Virus record (IMG/VR): IMGVR_UViG_3300042515_001753
Location: 1 to 64,000 of that record
DNA from: a virus
DNA length: 64,000 bases
Strand: one strand, 5' to 3'
Below the pieces are notes generated by a model, which had not been told where the DNA came from, did no database searches, and saw only the letters and a program-made list of their open reading frames with translations. Positions 16,947 through 26,372 of this stretch are shown here, one piece after another. The position numbers and the translations under genes are program-made. How positions within the stretch are numbered: the first letter of the stretch is position 1; every line of letters begins with the position of its first letter.

Positions 16947-17839
16947 AGATTCTTTTCAACCCATTCCTCTAATTTTACACTTGGATTCCAACCAAAAATT
17001 TTATTAATTTTTTTATTATTTGCAAGAGTAATTCTTGACTCTCCAGGTCTAGGTGCTAGATTAATAACATTATTCGAAATCATTCTTGCAATTTGATTAA
17101 TAGAATGATTTGTTCCGGTGCCGACATTATATACTTGCCCAAATGCTTCCCAATCTGGATTGGAAATAGCAGCCATCACATTTGCCTTCACAACATCACT
17201 AACATGAGTAAAGTCTCTCCGCTGATTACCATCACCAACGATAGTCAGAGGTTCTCCTGCTGCCCTCTGACGAAGAAAAATACCAATCACAGGAGCATAT
17301 TGTCCACGTAAAGGTTGACGCTCACCATAAACATTAAAGTATCTAAAGCAAACAGTGGGAAGACCATAAAGACTAGTATACATTTTGCATAGTTTTTCGC
17401 CATTTACTTTTGAAACTGAATAAGGATTTAAACAGTCATCAGGTTGTGTTTCAATATTTGGTGATTGATTCATTCCATATGCAGAAGAGGTTGAGGAGTA
17501 CATCAATCGCTTTACCCCTGCTTCTCTTGAGCACTGAAGAACTGTACATGTACCAACAGAGTTAATACTTACTGCTTGAATAGGATTTTCAATTGCAGGT
17601 TGAATACGTGCCTCTGCAGCAATATGGAAGACATAATCTACTCCATCGTATAGGGGGCGAGTGTTTTCATAATCACGAATGTCATACTTATAATTTTGCG
17701 CTTTATCATTCCAGTAAAACTGTTCATGAACATCCGAATATTCATTATCAATTACAACAACCTCGTGCCCCATTTCAAGAAGACAATCTACTAGATTTGA
17801 TCCGATAAATCCTGCGCCGCCAGTAACTAAACTTTTCAT
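16943..17839 (-). CDS. NAD-dependent sugar epimerase/dehydratase, GalE-like (298 aa)
   Basis: Start placed at ATG 17839 (MKSLVTGGAGFIGSN), which overlaps the upstream stop as ATGA. Rossmann motif GGAGFIGS, SSTSSAYG with catalytic Ser/Thr, YSVSKVNGE (YxxxK), RYFNVYGERQ and RRDFTHVSDV follow in the order of extended short-chain dehydrogenases. Closest in layout to UDP-glucose/GlcNAc 4-epimerases (WbpP/GalE). Exact substrate not determinable. Confidence 0.85.
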   Translation of the reverse strand: MKSLVTGGAGFIGSNLVDCLLEMGHEVVVIDNEYSDVHEQFYWNDKAQNYKYDIRDYENTRPLYDGVDYVFHIAAEARIQPAIENPIQAVSINSVGTCTVLQCSREAGVKRLMYSSTSSAYGMNQSPNIETQPDDCLNPYSVSKVNGEKLCKMYTSLYGLPTVCFRYFNVYGERQPLRGQYAPVIGIFLRQRAAGEPLTIVGDGNQRRDFTHVSDVVKANVMAAISNPDWEAFGQVYNVGTGTNHSINQIARMISNNVINLAPRPGESRITLANNKKINKIFGWNPSVKLEEWVEKNL

Positions 17840-18642
17840 ACCATTTCTTGAAATAAACAAAGATGATTTTTACCATTAACTCTATGAAACTTAGTAAAAA
17901 GATTCTCTTTTGTTTTACAGAGATATCCAATTGCTATTTGTTCATTATTTACATTTTTATTCTTAATCATATAATCCAAAACATGATCGATTTCATTGCT
18001 GATATTTTTAATAGCAATTTTATTTCCACCAAACATGCTTCCACAGATAAAAGACCGATTATCCCAAAAATAACTTTCGGATAATGTTTGAGAATTTACA
18101 AGATCAGGATAACATTCAGTATTATACTGGATTAAGAAGGTATTGTCAATTTGTTCTAATGCTTGAAGAGTATCTTCACTGGGGTAATCATTTTCAAGAT
18201 TGCAGTCATATAAAAATCGACTGGCACCTGCGTCTAACCAAAAGAAAAATTTAGAGTCAAAAGAATTAATCTCAGATGCTTTTTTCAACCACTTAAATTT
18301 AGAATATTGAATGACAGGATACATTGAGTAGTTGCACTCAACTCTATTTGTGTCTGCCATATTTTCTTTATAAAATTCAGAATCGATAACTTCTTGAATT
18401 GAATCTTTCAGATGAAAATATGGTATTTGTTCCAAAGGTTCAACAATAATTTCGGTCGGTAAATCTTGCCTGACTTCTTTAATAGTTTCAACCAAAGACT
18501 CTTCTGTAAAAATAATAAATGGACATTTTACACTTAATGTCTTTGAAAACCATTCTAGATAATCTTCCCAACTTCTATTATCATCTCTTTGTAGTTCTTG
18601 AACATTATATAAAGAAGTAACAATTACAAAATCAGTTTTCAT
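17836..18642 (-). CDS. HtrL/YibB-like protein, putative glycosyltransferase (268 aa)
   Basis: The start at 18642 (MKTDFVIVTSLYNV) is preferred; it overlaps the methyltransferase end by 11 bases. RDDNRSWEDYLEWFSKTL, FIIFTEESLVETI and FFWLDAGASRFL, then SFICGSMFGGNK, match the HtrL/WlaTC family pattern of O-antigen clusters (predicted GT-A glycosyltransferases). The assignment rests on these short motifs and context. Confidence 0.6.
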   Translation of the reverse strand: MKTDFVIVTSLYNVQELQRDDNRSWEDYLEWFSKTLSVKCPFIIFTEESLVETIKEVRQDLPTEIIVEPLEQIPYFHLKDSIQEVIDSEFYKENMADTNRVECNYSMYPVIQYSKFKWLKKASEINSFDSKFFFWLDAGASRFLYDCNLENDYPSEDTLQALEQIDNTFLIQYNTECYPDLVNSQTLSESYFWDNRSFICGSMFGGNKIAIKNISNEIDHVLDYMIKNKNVNNEQIAIGYLCKTKENLFTKFHRVNGKNHLCLFQEMV

Positions 18643-19204
18643 TTTTATAGAGGTAGATAATATCGTCATACTTATTTTTATTTGCTCTCAAATCAACAAT
18701 TTCAAAAGTATCAAGATATTCAGAAACTTTCCATCCTGGATTATCATCAACATCTTCAATAATATAATAACCACCTGGTTTAAGTTTTGATTTAAGAATA
18801 TTCCAAGTTTTTAATGTAAGATCCGGATTATGGGAAGCATCATCAATAATTAAATCAAATTGTGGGCAGTTTTCAAATGAACTTGGATCATCTTGAGACC
18901 CTTCTGGTAGAAAAATAAATCTTTCTTTCTCTTCTTCTGTAAGTTGGAGATTAGAATATTCTTTATCAAATCCATAGATTTTAGTTTTATCTGAAAAAAT
19001 ATCTCTCCACATTCTCAAACTATAACCAGAAGATACTCCTACCTCTAAAACACAAAGATCTTTATTGTCTTTAACTTTTTCGAAAACTTCCGGATAAAAA
19101 AGTTCATAAGAATGATCTGATCCCTTATCACTACAACCAGTCCAGGGGGTAGAACTATAATGTTGAATGATTTCTTTTGCTTTTTGTTTGAATGATTTTG
19201 CCAT
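18632..19204 (-). CDS. Class I SAM methyltransferase, sugar-type (190 aa)
   Basis: Motif I CVLEVGVSSGYSLRMW (residues ~50-65) binds AdoMet, then IYGFDKE, FDLIIDDASHNP and LKPGGYYIIEDV. The wording IDDASH and PGG-IED is that of the MycE/CmcI-type and rhamnosyl O-methyltransferase group. The C-terminal half of the 493-aa protein at 22161-23642 is a paralogue (VGIYHGSSIKSWRE, IIDDGKHE). Probably O-methylates a sugar of the phage-directed glycan. Confidence 0.75.
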   Translation of the reverse strand: MAKSFKQKAKEIIQHYSSTPWTGCSDKGSDHSYELFYPEVFEKVKDNKDLCVLEVGVSSGYSLRMWRDIFSDKTKIYGFDKEYSNLQLTEEEKERFIFLPEGSQDDPSSFENCPQFDLIIDDASHNPDLTLKTWNILKSKLKPGGYYIIEDVDDNPGWKVSEYLDTFEIVDLRANKNKYDDIIYLYKNEN

Positions 19205-19205
19205 T

Positions 19206-20084
19206 TTATTTCATATTTTTAAAATGTTCAAAGTTAACATGCTCAACCCAATTTGGCCACATATTAACTTGTAAAGGTTTGCAAGATTCGTAGTCAAAAT
19301 TATGAATATAAAATTTGGAATCAATTTTATATTTCTCATACCAATCTGTTGCTTGTTTATATATGATCGCTCCAAAGTCGCCCAATCCGATTTTTAAATT
19401 TTTCCTAGAGCAAACTTCTATGCAATAGTCTCTTACATGAATTACACCATTTTCATAAACACTTGGAATAAATTCATACCATCCAGATAAAAACTTTTCC
19501 ATAGATTCTGGGTTTCCCAAGAAAAACCAATCGCAAGGATTATTAGGAAACTCTCCGGCATACAAATGACCACCATTCATTGAACTTTGAAAATATATTG
19601 TATCTGACTCTAGAGTAACCTGGGATAATATATCTTTAATTGGTTTAGTTAAAATAACATCTGGTCTAGATTTAATAACGACATCGATATTATTATATTT
19701 TTTAGTTTGCAAAAATGCTTGATAGTTGGAATAAGTTTGACTTAGAAGACCATATAAAACTATTGGAGTAATGATTTTATAATGCTCTATACTTTCACCC
19801 TTCCAAACATCAAAATTAAATTTTTTAAAGAATGTAATATCAAAATCTTTATGCTTTTCAACACTACAATCAGTTACCTTATATCTTTCTATAAATTGTT
19901 TATCTAAATTTTCATCACCAAACCGATCAGTAAACCATAACTTATAAACTTTTTTATGATAAGATTTATCCCACCAAAGATGAGAGCAAACCTTATCATT
20001 TTCATCTATCTGATAATTGGAAAAATAACTAATATTTTCATCATAAAAAATAGGTTGTCCAGAAAATAAAAAAGCGCAATTCAT
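19206..20084 (-). CDS. SGQP-family protein, putative glycosyltransferase (292 aa)
   Basis: Begins MNCAFLFSGQPIFYDENISY; later NIDVVIKSRPDVILTKPI gives an R-x-D near residue 140. The protein at 24643-25386 has the same plan (LCLSGQPRN at the start, then FVITLRYDVSP), so the two are distant paralogues. The SGQPR opening and the (K/T)xRxDV motif recur in glycosyltransferase-like proteins of marine phage and algal-virus polysaccharide clusters. Activity is inferred from context only. Confidence 0.55.
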   Translation of the reverse strand: MNCAFLFSGQPIFYDENISYFSNYQIDENDKVCSHLWWDKSYHKKVYKLWFTDRFGDENLDKQFIERYKVTDCSVEKHKDFDITFFKKFNFDVWKGESIEHYKIITPIVLYGLLSQTYSNYQAFLQTKKYNNIDVVIKSRPDVILTKPIKDILSQVTLESDTIYFQSSMNGGHLYAGEFPNNPCDWFFLGNPESMEKFLSGWYEFIPSVYENGVIHVRDYCIEVCSRKNLKIGLGDFGAIIYKQATDWYEKYKIDSKFYIHNFDYESCKPLQVNMWPNWVEHVNFEHFKNMK

Positions 20085-20746
20085 TTTTCAAAAATAAAAT
20101 TTGCAACTTGTAGAGTATATTTCCCACAATGAATTGTAAAAGGATCTGGTTCAGAATAATCACAAGAACCTATCAGAGTTAAACCCGTCGATTCAATCAG
20201 TTTAACAACTAATTCCGGTTTAATAAACTCACCAAATTTATTTTCAACATCAACATCAGAAACAATAATAAATTTACCGCCAGGTTTGAGGACTCTATAA
20301 ACTTGTTCTGCAATATCTTTCCATCCCTGATTATTAATTTTATTAGTATGAGATCCATTAAAATGTGTTACAGCGCAAGAATCTACAAAATAATCTACTG
20401 AATTATTTTCCATATCCTTAACTTCGGCAAGAGCATCATTCAAAACCATCCGAACTAAACTTCCGGAAAATGAATGACTAACATCGCTAATATCAATTCC
20501 GGTTACATCATGACCCAATGAAGAGATGATGTGAGGTAGGGGAGAACTAGAACATCCAAGATCTACGACAGTTTTTTCAGTTTGATCTAGTTTTTCAAAA
20601 TAATCTGCGATTAAACACCACTTCATCAAAGCATCATCATTTTCCCAAGTAACATGGGGAAATTTTTGAAGATACCCATACTCTTTAACTTTACTTCTAC
20701 AAAACTCTAAATCAATTGCATTCAATAATTTACTATTAAAATTCAT
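20081..20746 (-). CDS. Class I SAM methyltransferase (221 aa)
   Basis: Start at 20746 (MNFNSKLLNAIDLEF), just after the upstream stop. TVVDLGCSSSPLPHIISSLG is motif I, VTGIDISDV motif II, YFVDSCAVTHF motif IV and VLKPGGKFIIVSDV motif post-III. A Methyltransf_11 type fold. Overlaps the SGQP gene by 4 bases. Substrate unknown, presumably a sugar intermediate of the cluster. Confidence 0.8.
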   Translation of the reverse strand: MNFNSKLLNAIDLEFCRSKVKEYGYLQKFPHVTWENDDALMKWCLIADYFEKLDQTEKTVVDLGCSSSPLPHIISSLGHDVTGIDISDVSHSFSGSLVRMVLNDALAEVKDMENNSVDYFVDSCAVTHFNGSHTNKINNQGWKDIAEQVYRVLKPGGKFIIVSDVDVENKFGEFIKPELVVKLIESTGLTLIGSCDYSEPDPFTIHCGKYTLQVANFIFEK

Positions 20747-20747
20747 T

Positions 20748-21431
20748 TCAAACAACCTCTTTCCACTGTGCTGAGTTTTCAATAACCTCCATATCAGTAA
20801 TCAATCCAACTCCAACAATATCTTCGTGATACTCTGAGGTAACATCAGTATATGTTGGAACATATAATTTAACCCCATTTAATGCTCCCATAACTTCTCC
20901 AGGTCCACAAATTTTTCCACCACAAACATCATACTTAGCATGTGAAACATATGGGTTTTGGAAGTCGTCAATAAAAATTGTATAATTTTTAAAATTAGTA
21001 GTTACAAAATTGACTTCATCAAACAAGGGCCAGGAATACATATGCTGTCCGTTTTCCATCCACTCCCCATGTGCATCGAACCAAAAAACGGTTTTCTTAT
21101 CTTTTAGATCTGGTTCTTTAGCAAAGACATAATGAAGAATTTCTGGTGATGGCATTTTTTGCATATCAACATTCTTAAAATCCTTTAAGATATCATAAGA
21201 CACCGAATATCTGTAGTCATCAATCTCACAGGTATATACCTTTTTGTCCGAAAAATTATCAGCAATAAAATAGGAACTTTCAGCATAAGCAGTTCCGGTT
21301 TCAATAAAAATATCCGAATCTTTCATACACTCATAAACAGTATCAATAATGTAAGTGTCTCCATGAAAGGGATTACCATGCTCCCAACCTGCGGGATCTT
21401 TACTAAAGTTGGCTATTTTGTATTTTGCCAT
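20748..21431 (-). CDS. FkbM-like/putative methyltransferase (227 aa)
   Basis: FIETGTAYAESSYFIADNF (residues ~42-60) is a Rossmann AdoMet loop of the type found in FkbM-like and TylF-like proteins, followed by KVYTCEIDD, TVFWFDAHGEWMENG and YTIFIDDFQNP. A cysteine-containing loop CGGKICGPGEVMG is distinctive. Its ATG lies inside the upstream gene (19-base overlap). Likely a sugar or aglycone methyltransferase, but catalytic activity is unproven. Confidence 0.6.
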   Translation of the reverse strand: MAKYKIANFSKDPAGWEHGNPFHGDTYIIDTVYECMKDSDIFIETGTAYAESSYFIADNFSDKKVYTCEIDDYRYSVSYDILKDFKNVDMQKMPSPEILHYVFAKEPDLKDKKTVFWFDAHGEWMENGQHMYSWPLFDEVNFVTTNFKNYTIFIDDFQNPYVSHAKYDVCGGKICGPGEVMGALNGVKLYVPTYTDVTSEYHEDIVGVGLITDMEVIENSAQWKEVV

Positions 21432-22159
21432 TTTCCTCCGTAATTAGTTGAATAAAGTTCTCTATGTTGATGCAATAATGGATGACCAGAGTTTTTCCAA
21501 TTTGGATTTCTGATACACTCGGTTTGGTCTGGATTATCTGTATAAGTATACCCAAATAAAGAAAAAAGAAAAGCGAGTAAGTAATCGTAACAAATCATTC
21601 TTGGATCTAATTCCAAACCACCAGAAAGTTTATCAAGATCATTCATCAACTTATCATACATCCCATAAAATGAAGATGTTTTCATGATACCGCCAGCGGG
21701 TCCCCAAGTTCCATTATTTTTACCTCCATTCATTATAACATATTTCTGAATGATTTTGGGCATTACATTCGCCGTTGGTCCAACAAGATCAGCATCAAAT
21801 GGATGCAACTCTCCTCTTACCAAAACATCTGGTTCCATCAAAACCATATATTCGGTTTTACAAAAGTCACATCCATTTTTTAGTCTTCTCAAAAACTCAA
21901 GTGAGATTCCCATAAAAAGGTCAATATCTCCAGAGTTTTCTCTAATATATTGATCTACATCTCTAGCAATACCAACTACCTCCATAGTTTCTTTTATAGT
22001 CTCAATATTTCCAAAATTTTCTTTTAGATAAGAAAAATCTAAACCATTATCAGAAACAAGGTAAATTGGATTTTCTGGGTAAAATTGTCTAAATTTTTCC
22101 AAAGAATACTCAATCGCCGCTTGTTCTTTGTAGCAGATATAAAATACACCTAAGTCCAT
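21413..22159 (-). CDS. Putative GT-A glycosyltransferase (248 aa)
   Basis: Opening MDLGVFYICYKEQAAIEYSL, then NPIYLVSDNGLDFSYL, EYMVLMEPDVLVRGEL (acidic EPDV in the DxD position, residues ~105-120), GPTANVMPK and GPAGGIMKTSSF. The layout resembles GT-A enzymes of phage and bacterial surface-polysaccharide clusters. Tightly packed with neighbours. Specificity unknown. Confidence 0.6.
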   Translation of the reverse strand: MDLGVFYICYKEQAAIEYSLEKFRQFYPENPIYLVSDNGLDFSYLKENFGNIETIKETMEVVGIARDVDQYIRENSGDIDLFMGISLEFLRRLKNGCDFCKTEYMVLMEPDVLVRGELHPFDADLVGPTANVMPKIIQKYVIMNGGKNNGTWGPAGGIMKTSSFYGMYDKLMNDLDKLSGGLELDPRMICYDYLLAFLFSLFGYTYTDNPDQTECIRNPNWKNSGHPLLHQHRELYSTNYGGKWQNTK

Positions 22160-22160
22160 A

Positions 22161-23642
22161 CTATTTAATTACTAAAAGAATGTTATTATCAATATGATTA
22201 TTTGAATTTGGAAGATTCATCAATTTAATATAATCTAAAGAATACTCATTTTTCAAGTTTAAAAGTATTGCTTTAAATGAATCATAAGTTGAAATGGTTA
22301 AATCTTCTACAATAAAAATGCCACCTGGTTTAAGTTTATAAATGGACTCTTTAAAAAAGTTTAGATTGGAAATAAATTCGTGCTTTCCATCATCAATAAT
22401 CACATCAAACTCAATATCATTAAGAGAATCATTTTTCCACATATTTTGAATTGACTGTGGATTATCTTGGTTACAATAAAAATATTCAACATCAAGATCT
22501 GAAATGGTTAAAAACGTTTCTTCATCAACATCTGCGGCATAAATTTTTGCCTTTGAGAAATATTCTCTCCAGCTCTTTATTGAAGACCCGTGATAAATTC
22601 CCACTTCAAAAAAGTTAATTTTTTCGTCTCTAAAATTCTTAAAAAAGTAATTATAAAGAGCAGAGTAATTATGCCAATTCGAGCACTTGTCTGATCCATG
22701 CTTCTCAAGGATACTGCAAAGGTCAGTTCTGTTTGCTAACTTATCTAAATCTAAAAATGAAAGAATTTCATTCTCAGCAATTTCAAGTGAAGTATTTTCC
22801 ATGTAGTTTAATAATTCAGTATTTTTTAATTCGCTAATACCAGTAAAATGGTAGTTATCATTATTTACACCACTCCAAAGGAATGGTCTATTTTCGTATC
22901 TTAACACCCGATATAAGAAAGAAAATCTTGGAAAAGTTCTAGGTAATTTTCCATCTAGTATATATCGGTACACCAAACAGTTCAAAACATCTTGATCGCC
23001 ACAAGACCATTGAAATTCTGGGTCTGGATTATGATTAGGACTCTTTGCGATTAAATCTTTATTCTTACATAAGTCAAGATACTCAGAAATAAATTGTCTT
23101 CCAAAATTATTATTTCTTACCAAGACTCTTGCAGCATTGATGAGATGTGAATTTTTCACTACTCGTTTTTCATCTTCACTGAAGAAATAATCTAATGTAT
23201 ATTCTTTGACAGATGACTTTACATAACAACCTTCCCTTTCCATCTGAAACCAAACATCACTTGAGTTCTCACTCAACATAGTTTCAGAAATGGATGTAAT
23301 GTTCTCCCAATCAGTTTGCCAATACTGTTCGTTCTTAATAAAATTACCATCGTGATATAAAAGTAAAGAACCCTCTGGAATGTTCTTTAATGTATAGTCA
23401 ATCAGAAATGGTTTAAAGTCAAAATAACCAAAATTATGAACGTGAGTGTTTTGGTCTAAAGGTTCATCATAACAATTACAAATGTCTTCACTATTAGGAA
23501 GAAGTTTTAAAGTTCGTTTTGTATGAACAAAAATATCTTCAAAAAATGGTGCTAAACGTTCTTTAATTTGGTTAGATGTTTCTAATAAAGAAAATCCCTC
23601 ATCATATGGTGGACCTTCGGAGCAAAAAGATAATAGATACAT
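22161..23642 (-). CDS. Two-domain glycosyltransferase-like/methyltransferase protein (493 aa)
   Basis: I take ATG 23642 (MYLLSFCSEGPPYDEGF); an upstream TTG would overlap the neighbour. Residues 1-~290 have YHDGNFIK and GDQDVLNCLVYRYI, a pattern of GT-A-like sugar transferases. Residues ~305-493 form a full class I methyltransferase (LEKHGSDKCSNWHNY, FFEVGIYHGSSIKSW, VIIDDGKHEF, LKPGGIFIVEDL), paralogous to the free-standing enzyme at 18632-19204. The fusion suggests that glycosyl transfer and O-methyl capping are coupled. Confidence 0.6.
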   Translation of the reverse strand: MYLLSFCSEGPPYDEGFSLLETSNQIKERLAPFFEDIFVHTKRTLKLLPNSEDICNCYDEPLDQNTHVHNFGYFDFKPFLIDYTLKNIPEGSLLLYHDGNFIKNEQYWQTDWENITSISETMLSENSSDVWFQMEREGCYVKSSVKEYTLDYFFSEDEKRVVKNSHLINAARVLVRNNNFGRQFISEYLDLCKNKDLIAKSPNHNPDPEFQWSCGDQDVLNCLVYRYILDGKLPRTFPRFSFLYRVLRYENRPFLWSGVNNDNYHFTGISELKNTELLNYMENTSLEIAENEILSFLDLDKLANRTDLCSILEKHGSDKCSNWHNYSALYNYFFKNFRDEKINFFEVGIYHGSSIKSWREYFSKAKIYAADVDEETFLTISDLDVEYFYCNQDNPQSIQNMWKNDSLNDIEFDVIIDDGKHEFISNLNFFKESIYKLKPGGIFIVEDLTISTYDSFKAILLNLKNEYSLDYIKLMNLPNSNNHIDNNILLVIK

Positions 23643-23647
23643 AATAA

Positions 23648-24646
23648 TCAATAATTAACTACTTCAATAAGTTCTTTAACTCTGCTTATATAAGTATGAT
23701 TTTCTTTAACAAAAAGCATTTGAGATTTAATTAAGTCATAGTTCTCTTTTTCTTTTTGAGCATCAAAGAATAATTGATATGTATCCTCATTATAAATGAT
23801 ATTACCATCAAAAAATTCATATACTGGTTTTGAATTAGTAACTCCCAGTTGACCATAACTAATGTTTTTGAAATTCCTACAAGGAATATAACCCCACTCT
23901 TTAAATGCTTTGTGTCTTACATCGGGCGCAAGATAAGATTTTTGAATTATTTTCCTCTGTTCTTCAAAAGATTGAGGACTAATCCAAGGGCAGTTATACT
24001 TAAATTCAATACCACCCTCTTCACAAGCCCGAATAAAAGGATTTAAATAAACTAAGTTATCATACTCGGGTGGTGCAGTTTTACAATCTTTTGGACCACC
24101 CTGCCCGCCGCCAATTGTTCCAGCAAAGAAGACATAATTTTCTTTGGGAATATACATATCTTCTAAATTTATTTCATCGGGCAATAAGTCAGTTGCCCAA
24201 GTTGTATAAAAATAATCATATTCCGAACCTTTCTCAAAATAACAACCAGAACCAATCTTTGCTGCTTTACTGCGGTCTAAAGAATAGTTGTAATTTTTAT
24301 CAACCCATTTATCAGCATTATATCTAACATCAATCAATCGTCCAACCTTACCAAGATAAGCGCCTGCTCCAGGATTACCTTCTACACGATTATCTTTGTT
24401 TCCAATATAATGAACTGCATAAGTAGAGTTGCTAAACAGTGGAATATTTGGATTTCCAATAACTGCCCACTGTTCAGTAAAAATCAAAGCATCATTGAAT
24501 ATTTGAGGATCAAAATTATCTGAACCATCAATCCAATAAGTTTCATATCCTAGTGCCTTAAAAGCATTATAATATCCGGAATGAATATATGAATGTGTAT
24601 GAGAATATAATTTATATCCCCACACAATAACTCTTTTATGTTTCAA
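23648..24646 (-). CDS. Putative glycosyltransferase (332 aa)
   Basis: Starts MKHKRVIVWGYKLYSHTHSY; then AFKALGYETYWIDGSDNFD, YVFFAGTIGGGQGG, and a C-terminal block KEWGYIPCRNFKNISYGQLG, VTNSKPVYEFF resembling the donor-binding domain of GT-B proteins. No clear E-x7-E motif. Neighbours overlap on both sides (4 bases each), so it is certainly part of the operon. Function inferred from context. Confidence 0.5.
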   Translation of the reverse strand: MKHKRVIVWGYKLYSHTHSYIHSGYYNAFKALGYETYWIDGSDNFDPQIFNDALIFTEQWAVIGNPNIPLFSNSTYAVHYIGNKDNRVEGNPGAGAYLGKVGRLIDVRYNADKWVDKNYNYSLDRSKAAKIGSGCYFEKGSEYDYFYTTWATDLLPDEINLEDMYIPKENYVFFAGTIGGGQGGPKDCKTAPPEYDNLVYLNPFIRACEEGGIEFKYNCPWISPQSFEEQRKIIQKSYLAPDVRHKAFKEWGYIPCRNFKNISYGQLGVTNSKPVYEFFDGNIIYNEDTYQLFFDAQKEKENYDLIKSQMLFVKENHTYISRVKELIEVVNY

Positions 24647-25386
24647 AATGATACCCCCAAATCTAATGACTTTGTTTTAATTTGATTATTTTTTAAATGA
24701 TTTCTAAGTAATAGTTCAACACACCAAATATTTTCTTCAGACATTACTTGATGATAAACTGGTTCAAAATGATAATATAGACTACTCCAAACATTCATAA
24801 TTTTAGGAGATCCCATTCCAAACCAATCACTAATCATACCTGAAGGTTGATTTAAATCTTGATAATATAAGATATCTGATTCAAATTTTGAATTTAAAAA
24901 ATCTATCTTAACAGAAGGGCTTACATCATATCTTAAAGTAATTACAAAATCATACTTTACATTATTTTCAATAGAATAATTTTCCCTAAGAAAATTGACC
25001 ACCATTTTACTATAGCATTGACTATGGCATCTATCAATAGTATACTTTTCAAAAAATTCTATTCCATTTGGATCATCCAACCCATAATCAAAACATTTTT
25101 TAATGTTTTCTTCTGTTACTTTAATATTTGAATTTTCCCAAAGTTTTGGTTTTTCAAAGTAAAAAGATTTTGGAGCATAGATATCTAAAAGTTTTTTATC
25201 CATATCAATGTCACAAGATCTACCCCAATGCCCTGGAGTTCTTTTGCCATAATCTAGATTATTAGGATCATACCAACAATGTAGAAAAACGTCTACATCA
25301 TTACCATCTATGAGAGTTTGTTTAATTCTTTGAGAAGTTTGTATGGCATTACGTGGTTGACCAGACAAACATAATGCAATTTTCAT
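24643..25386 (-). CDS. SGQP-family protein, putative glycosyltransferase (247 aa)
   Basis: MKIALCLSGQPRNAIQTSQR opens the protein; DVDVFLHCWYDPNN, YSKMVVNFLREN and FVITLRYDVSPSVK follow. Distant paralogue of the 292-aa protein at 19206-20084. The C-terminus SKLMs are absent and no DxD is obvious. Likely a sugar-transfer enzyme given the surroundings; specificity unknown. Confidence 0.55.
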   Translation of the reverse strand: MKIALCLSGQPRNAIQTSQRIKQTLIDGNDVDVFLHCWYDPNNLDYGKRTPGHWGRSCDIDMDKKLLDIYAPKSFYFEKPKLWENSNIKVTEENIKKCFDYGLDDPNGIEFFEKYTIDRCHSQCYSKMVVNFLRENYSIENNVKYDFVITLRYDVSPSVKIDFLNSKFESDILYYQDLNQPSGMISDWFGMGSPKIMNVWSSLYYHFEPVYHQVMSEENIWCVELLLRNHLKNNQIKTKSLDLGVSF

Positions 25387-26372
25387 AAGGAAATTTCTTT
25401 TACCACTTTTTTAATTAAAAATTCAATATTTGTATTAGGTTCCCATCCCAAAATTTGTTTTGCTTTTTGATAAGTTCCCTTAGAATATTTATTGGTTTCT
25501 TTTGCAACAATTTGCTTATCGAGTGAATAAAACCCATCGAATAGTTCTGGATAATTATCCCAAAGTTTTGATGCTTCTCTATAAATTGGTTTAATATTTG
25601 TGTTAAACACTTCACAGATATAACTTGCGATTTGATTTACAGAAACAAGTGTCCCCGTACAAACATTAAAGGTATCATCTGGTTTTTTCTCTAAACATAA
25701 ATCAATCAATTTGACAACATCATCAACATGAATATAATCTCTACTCTGTTCACCATTAGAATGTAGTATTGGAGAATTATTATTCATAATTTCCCTAACA
25801 ATATAGTTAATCAAAGGTGGGTGTTTTCTATGAATATCTTGTCTTGGACCAAATACATTAAAAAATCTGAGTGTAGTAACTGGCATACCATAATTTAATC
25901 GGTATGATTCGCAAACTTCCTCAGACATTTTTTTAGATAAAGAATACCAAAGTCTTGGATTTACTTTTAAATCTTCAGTAAAAACTTTTTCTTTATTATT
26001 CTCGTAAACTGCACTTGTACTTGCAAAAATTACATGGGGAACATTCCATTTCCTAGCACATTCAAGAATATTCATTGTGCCAGAAACATTTACATTAATA
26101 GTTTCAACTGCATTAGTTTCACAATCAGGAAGTGCGGTAATAGCGGCAAGATGAATAATACAATCATAATCATCTTTGATTAATTCATTTAGATTAGAAT
26201 TACAAATACTAAGATTATAAAATTTTCCAAAAGTTTCACCGTTAATGGTTAAATTTTCCAAATATCCATTTCTTAAATTATCAATAAATGTAAGTATGTG
26301 TCCTTTTTTATATAAGTAATATCCTAAAGTAGATCCTATTCCACCTGCCGCTCCTGTTAAAAGTATTTTCAT
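25383..26372 (-). CDS. NAD-dependent epimerase/dehydratase (329 aa)
   Basis: Extended short-chain dehydrogenase: GAAGGIGSTLGYYL (cofactor loop, residues 7-20), HLAAITALPDC, FASTSAVYENN, YSLSKKMSEEVC (YxxxK), RFFNVFGPRQD, QSRDYIHVDDVV. Similar to UDP-GlcNAc 4-epimerase and related nucleotide-sugar enzymes; distinct from the GalE-like protein at 16943. Overlaps both neighbours by 4 bases. Confidence 0.85.
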   Translation of the reverse strand: MKILLTGAAGGIGSTLGYYLYKKGHILTFIDNLRNGYLENLTINGETFGKFYNLSICNSNLNELIKDDYDCIIHLAAITALPDCETNAVETINVNVSGTMNILECARKWNVPHVIFASTSAVYENNKEKVFTEDLKVNPRLWYSLSKKMSEEVCESYRLNYGMPVTTLRFFNVFGPRQDIHRKHPPLINYIVREIMNNNSPILHSNGEQSRDYIHVDDVVKLIDLCLEKKPDDTFNVCTGTLVSVNQIASYICEVFNTNIKPIYREASKLWDNYPELFDGFYSLDKQIVAKETNKYSKGTYQKAKQILGWEPNTNIEFLIKKVVKEISL

